5,295 nt of DNA, taken from Streptosporangiaceae bacterium. GTDB lineage: Bacteria > Actinomycetota > Actinomycetes > Streptosporangiales > Streptosporangiaceae. The stretch covers positions 1-5,295 of the forward strand of contig JASHSZ010000648.1 in the NCBI GenBank assembly GCA_030040815.1, in the 5' to 3' direction. The notes under the pieces are model-generated. The model searched no databases, was not told the origin of the DNA, and worked only from the letters and a program-made list of their open reading frames with translations. This document shows positions 4,190 through 5,295 of this stretch, one piece after another. Made by a program: the position numbers and the translations under genes. Every line of letters starts with the position of its first letter. Position 1 is the first letter of the stretch.

Positions 4190-5295
4190 CTTCCGGCCGC
4201 ACGACCGGCTGCGCGGCTCGAACCCGGTGGACTTCACCGCCGCCGTTACGCCGGTAGTGACGGCACTGGCCGAGGCCGCTGACGCGGGCTACGAAGACCT
4301 GGGCCGGGTCCGGGTGACCTGCGACTGGGTGCAATACAAGGAAAACTTCCGTGACGTCGTCGACGTACGCCCGCTGCTGGACTACCCGGCTGGGCCCGCC
4401 TGTGCCGACGAGCCCCCGCGCCCGGCCAGCCCGCCTGCGTACCGCTTCGACATCGCGGTCGACGTGCGCCGCAGCGCTGCCGTGCCGCTGCAGGAGCTGA
4501 CGACCCGCCTCCTGCGCGACGACACCACGGGCCGGGTGTTCCTCGAGGACTGGGGCCCGGGCTCGCAGAGCTGTATCTGGGCCTTCAACACGCTCTACTG
4601 GACCGCGCTCGCGCAGTGGGAGAAGGCCGTCGGCCGCGGGTACGAGCAGGCACTGCCAGGCGGCGAGAGCGACGCACGGAACCGGGACGCGGCCAGGGAA
4701 CTCGTCGCCGAGCTGTTTGCCGTCTGGGACGGGCTGACCTCGGCCGGCGCCCTGCCCGAGCAGCTGTACGTTGCTGAGCTCGGGGTGGGCAACGGCAGTC
4801 AGGCCAAGGTTTTCCTGGACGAGTTCCGCGACCTGGATTCTGCGCACGGTCAGGACTACTTCCGCCGACTGCACTACCTCATGTGCGACTACTCCCAGCA
4901 CGTCCTCGACCTGGCCAGGGAAACCGTCGCACCGCACGCCGCGCACGTCAGCTCGGTGTCGCTCGACGCGACCCGACCGCGGACGTCACTCGGCTTCCTG
5001 CGCGGTCGGGTGTTCCTGCTCTACGTCTCCAACGTCTACGACAACCTGCCGACCGACGAGGTCGCCGAGTTCGGCGGCCAGCCATACCTGGTGCAGGTCC
5101 GTGCCTACTTCCCGCCGGCCGAGGCAGCCGAGCTGGCGGAGTCGGTCGCCGCCACGCCCGCCGAGCTGCCTGCGCTGGTGCACAAGCTGCTGCGGCTCGG
5201 CCCCGACCTCCTGCCCGACGCCGCGCCGGGCCACATCGCCGACACCGACGCCGCGGTTGGGTTCTGGCGGCGCGCCTGGTCCGCGCTGCGCCTCG
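4179..5295 (+). CDS. MidA-like (Methyltransf_28) SAM-dependent methyltransferase with long N-terminal part, 3' end outside window
   Basis: The frame is open from ATG 4179 to the window end, giving at least 372 residues without a stop. Seen: motif I VAELGVGNGSQAKVF (198-212) for SAM binding, HYLMCDYSQHVLDLAR (232-247) as the second strand with an acidic residue, and FLLYVSNVYDNLPTDEV (279-295), which resembles the NE-x-x-D-x-LP segment of the MidA/NDUFAF7 family (PF02636). In mitochondria NDUFAF7 methylates an arginine of a complex I subunit; bacterial members have no settled substrate. In ordinary MidA proteins motif I comes roughly 100 residues in, so here about 100 extra residues precede it. 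That part holds TCDWVQYKENFRDVVDVRPLL (48-68, broken here only by description) and FLEDWGPGSQSCIWAFNTLYW (121-141), which I cannot place in a family. The 11-bp overlap with metF marks it as part of the same operon. The methyltransferase call is good, the subfamily moderate, and the substrate unknown. Confidence 0.75.
   Translation, partial: MLIDFRPHDRLRGSNPVDFTAAVTPVVTALAEAADAGYEDLGRVRVTCDWVQYKENFRDVVDVRPLLDYPAGPACADEPPRPASPPAYRFDIAVDVRRSAAVPLQELTTRLLRDDTTGRVFLEDWGPGSQSCIWAFNTLYWTALAQWEKAVGRGYEQALPGGESDARNRDAARELVAELFAVWDGLTSAGALPEQLYVAELGVGNGSQAKVFLDEFRDLDSAHGQDYFRRLHYLMCDYSQHVLDLARETVAPHAAHVSSVSLDATRPRTSLGFLRGRVFLLYVSNVYDNLPTDEVAEFGGQPYLVQVRAYFPPAEAAELAESVAATPAELPALVHKLLRLGPDLLPDAAPGHIADTDAAVGFWRRAWSALRL

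Noticed and set aside
4017..4946. Minus-strand open frame of 309 codons opposite metF end and the MidA-like gene
   Set aside because: Antisense shadow; the plus-strand frame carries clear methyltransferase motifs.

Overview
The window is very GC-rich (roughly 70%), with strong G/C preference at third codon positions, GTG starts and overlapping stop/start junctions. This fits a high-GC actinobacterium. Family resemblance of the acyl-ACP thioesterase to mycobacterial/actinobacterial members points the same way, but the genus cannot be named from this sequence. I see no tRNA, rRNA, CRISPR array, insertion sequence or other mobile element.

Layout from left to right: (1) 1-342 (+) is the C-terminal 113 residues of a molybdopterin-dependent xanthine dehydrogenase/aldehyde oxidase-family large subunit, including the catalytic-glutamate segment. 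(2) 343-487 is a convergent gap with two GC-rich hairpins that could end transcription from either side. (3) 488-1219 (-) is a two-hotdog acyl-ACP thioesterase. (4) 1220-1342 is a divergent promoter gap holding a 13-bp palindrome right next to the thioesterase start. (5) 1343-2038 (+) is a class I SAM-dependent methyltransferase. (6) 2068-2591 (-) is an unrecognised coding region that is open only if a one-base frameshift near 2485 is allowed; it contains a perfect 20-bp palindrome. (7) 2634-5295 (+) is a tightly coupled three-gene operon: a cysteine-rich MetV-type protein (methylenetetrahydrofolate reductase C-terminal domain family), a MetF-type methylenetetrahydrofolate reductase starting inside the metV stop codon region (4-bp overlap), and a MidA-like (Methyltransf_28) SAM-dependent methyltransferase starting 11 bp before the metF end and running off the window.

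The most coherent system is the metV-metF-methyltransferase operon. From family knowledge, MetF reduces methylene-tetrahydrofolate to methyl-tetrahydrofolate, and MetV is its zinc/cysteine-rich partner, best known from the Wood-Ljungdahl pathway of acetogens. Finding this pair in an apparent actinobacterium, translationally coupled to a MidA-like enzyme with an unusually long N-terminal part, is the point most worth following up. The upstream genes (molybdenum hydroxylase, thioesterase, first methyltransferase) face different directions and need not share the same function.
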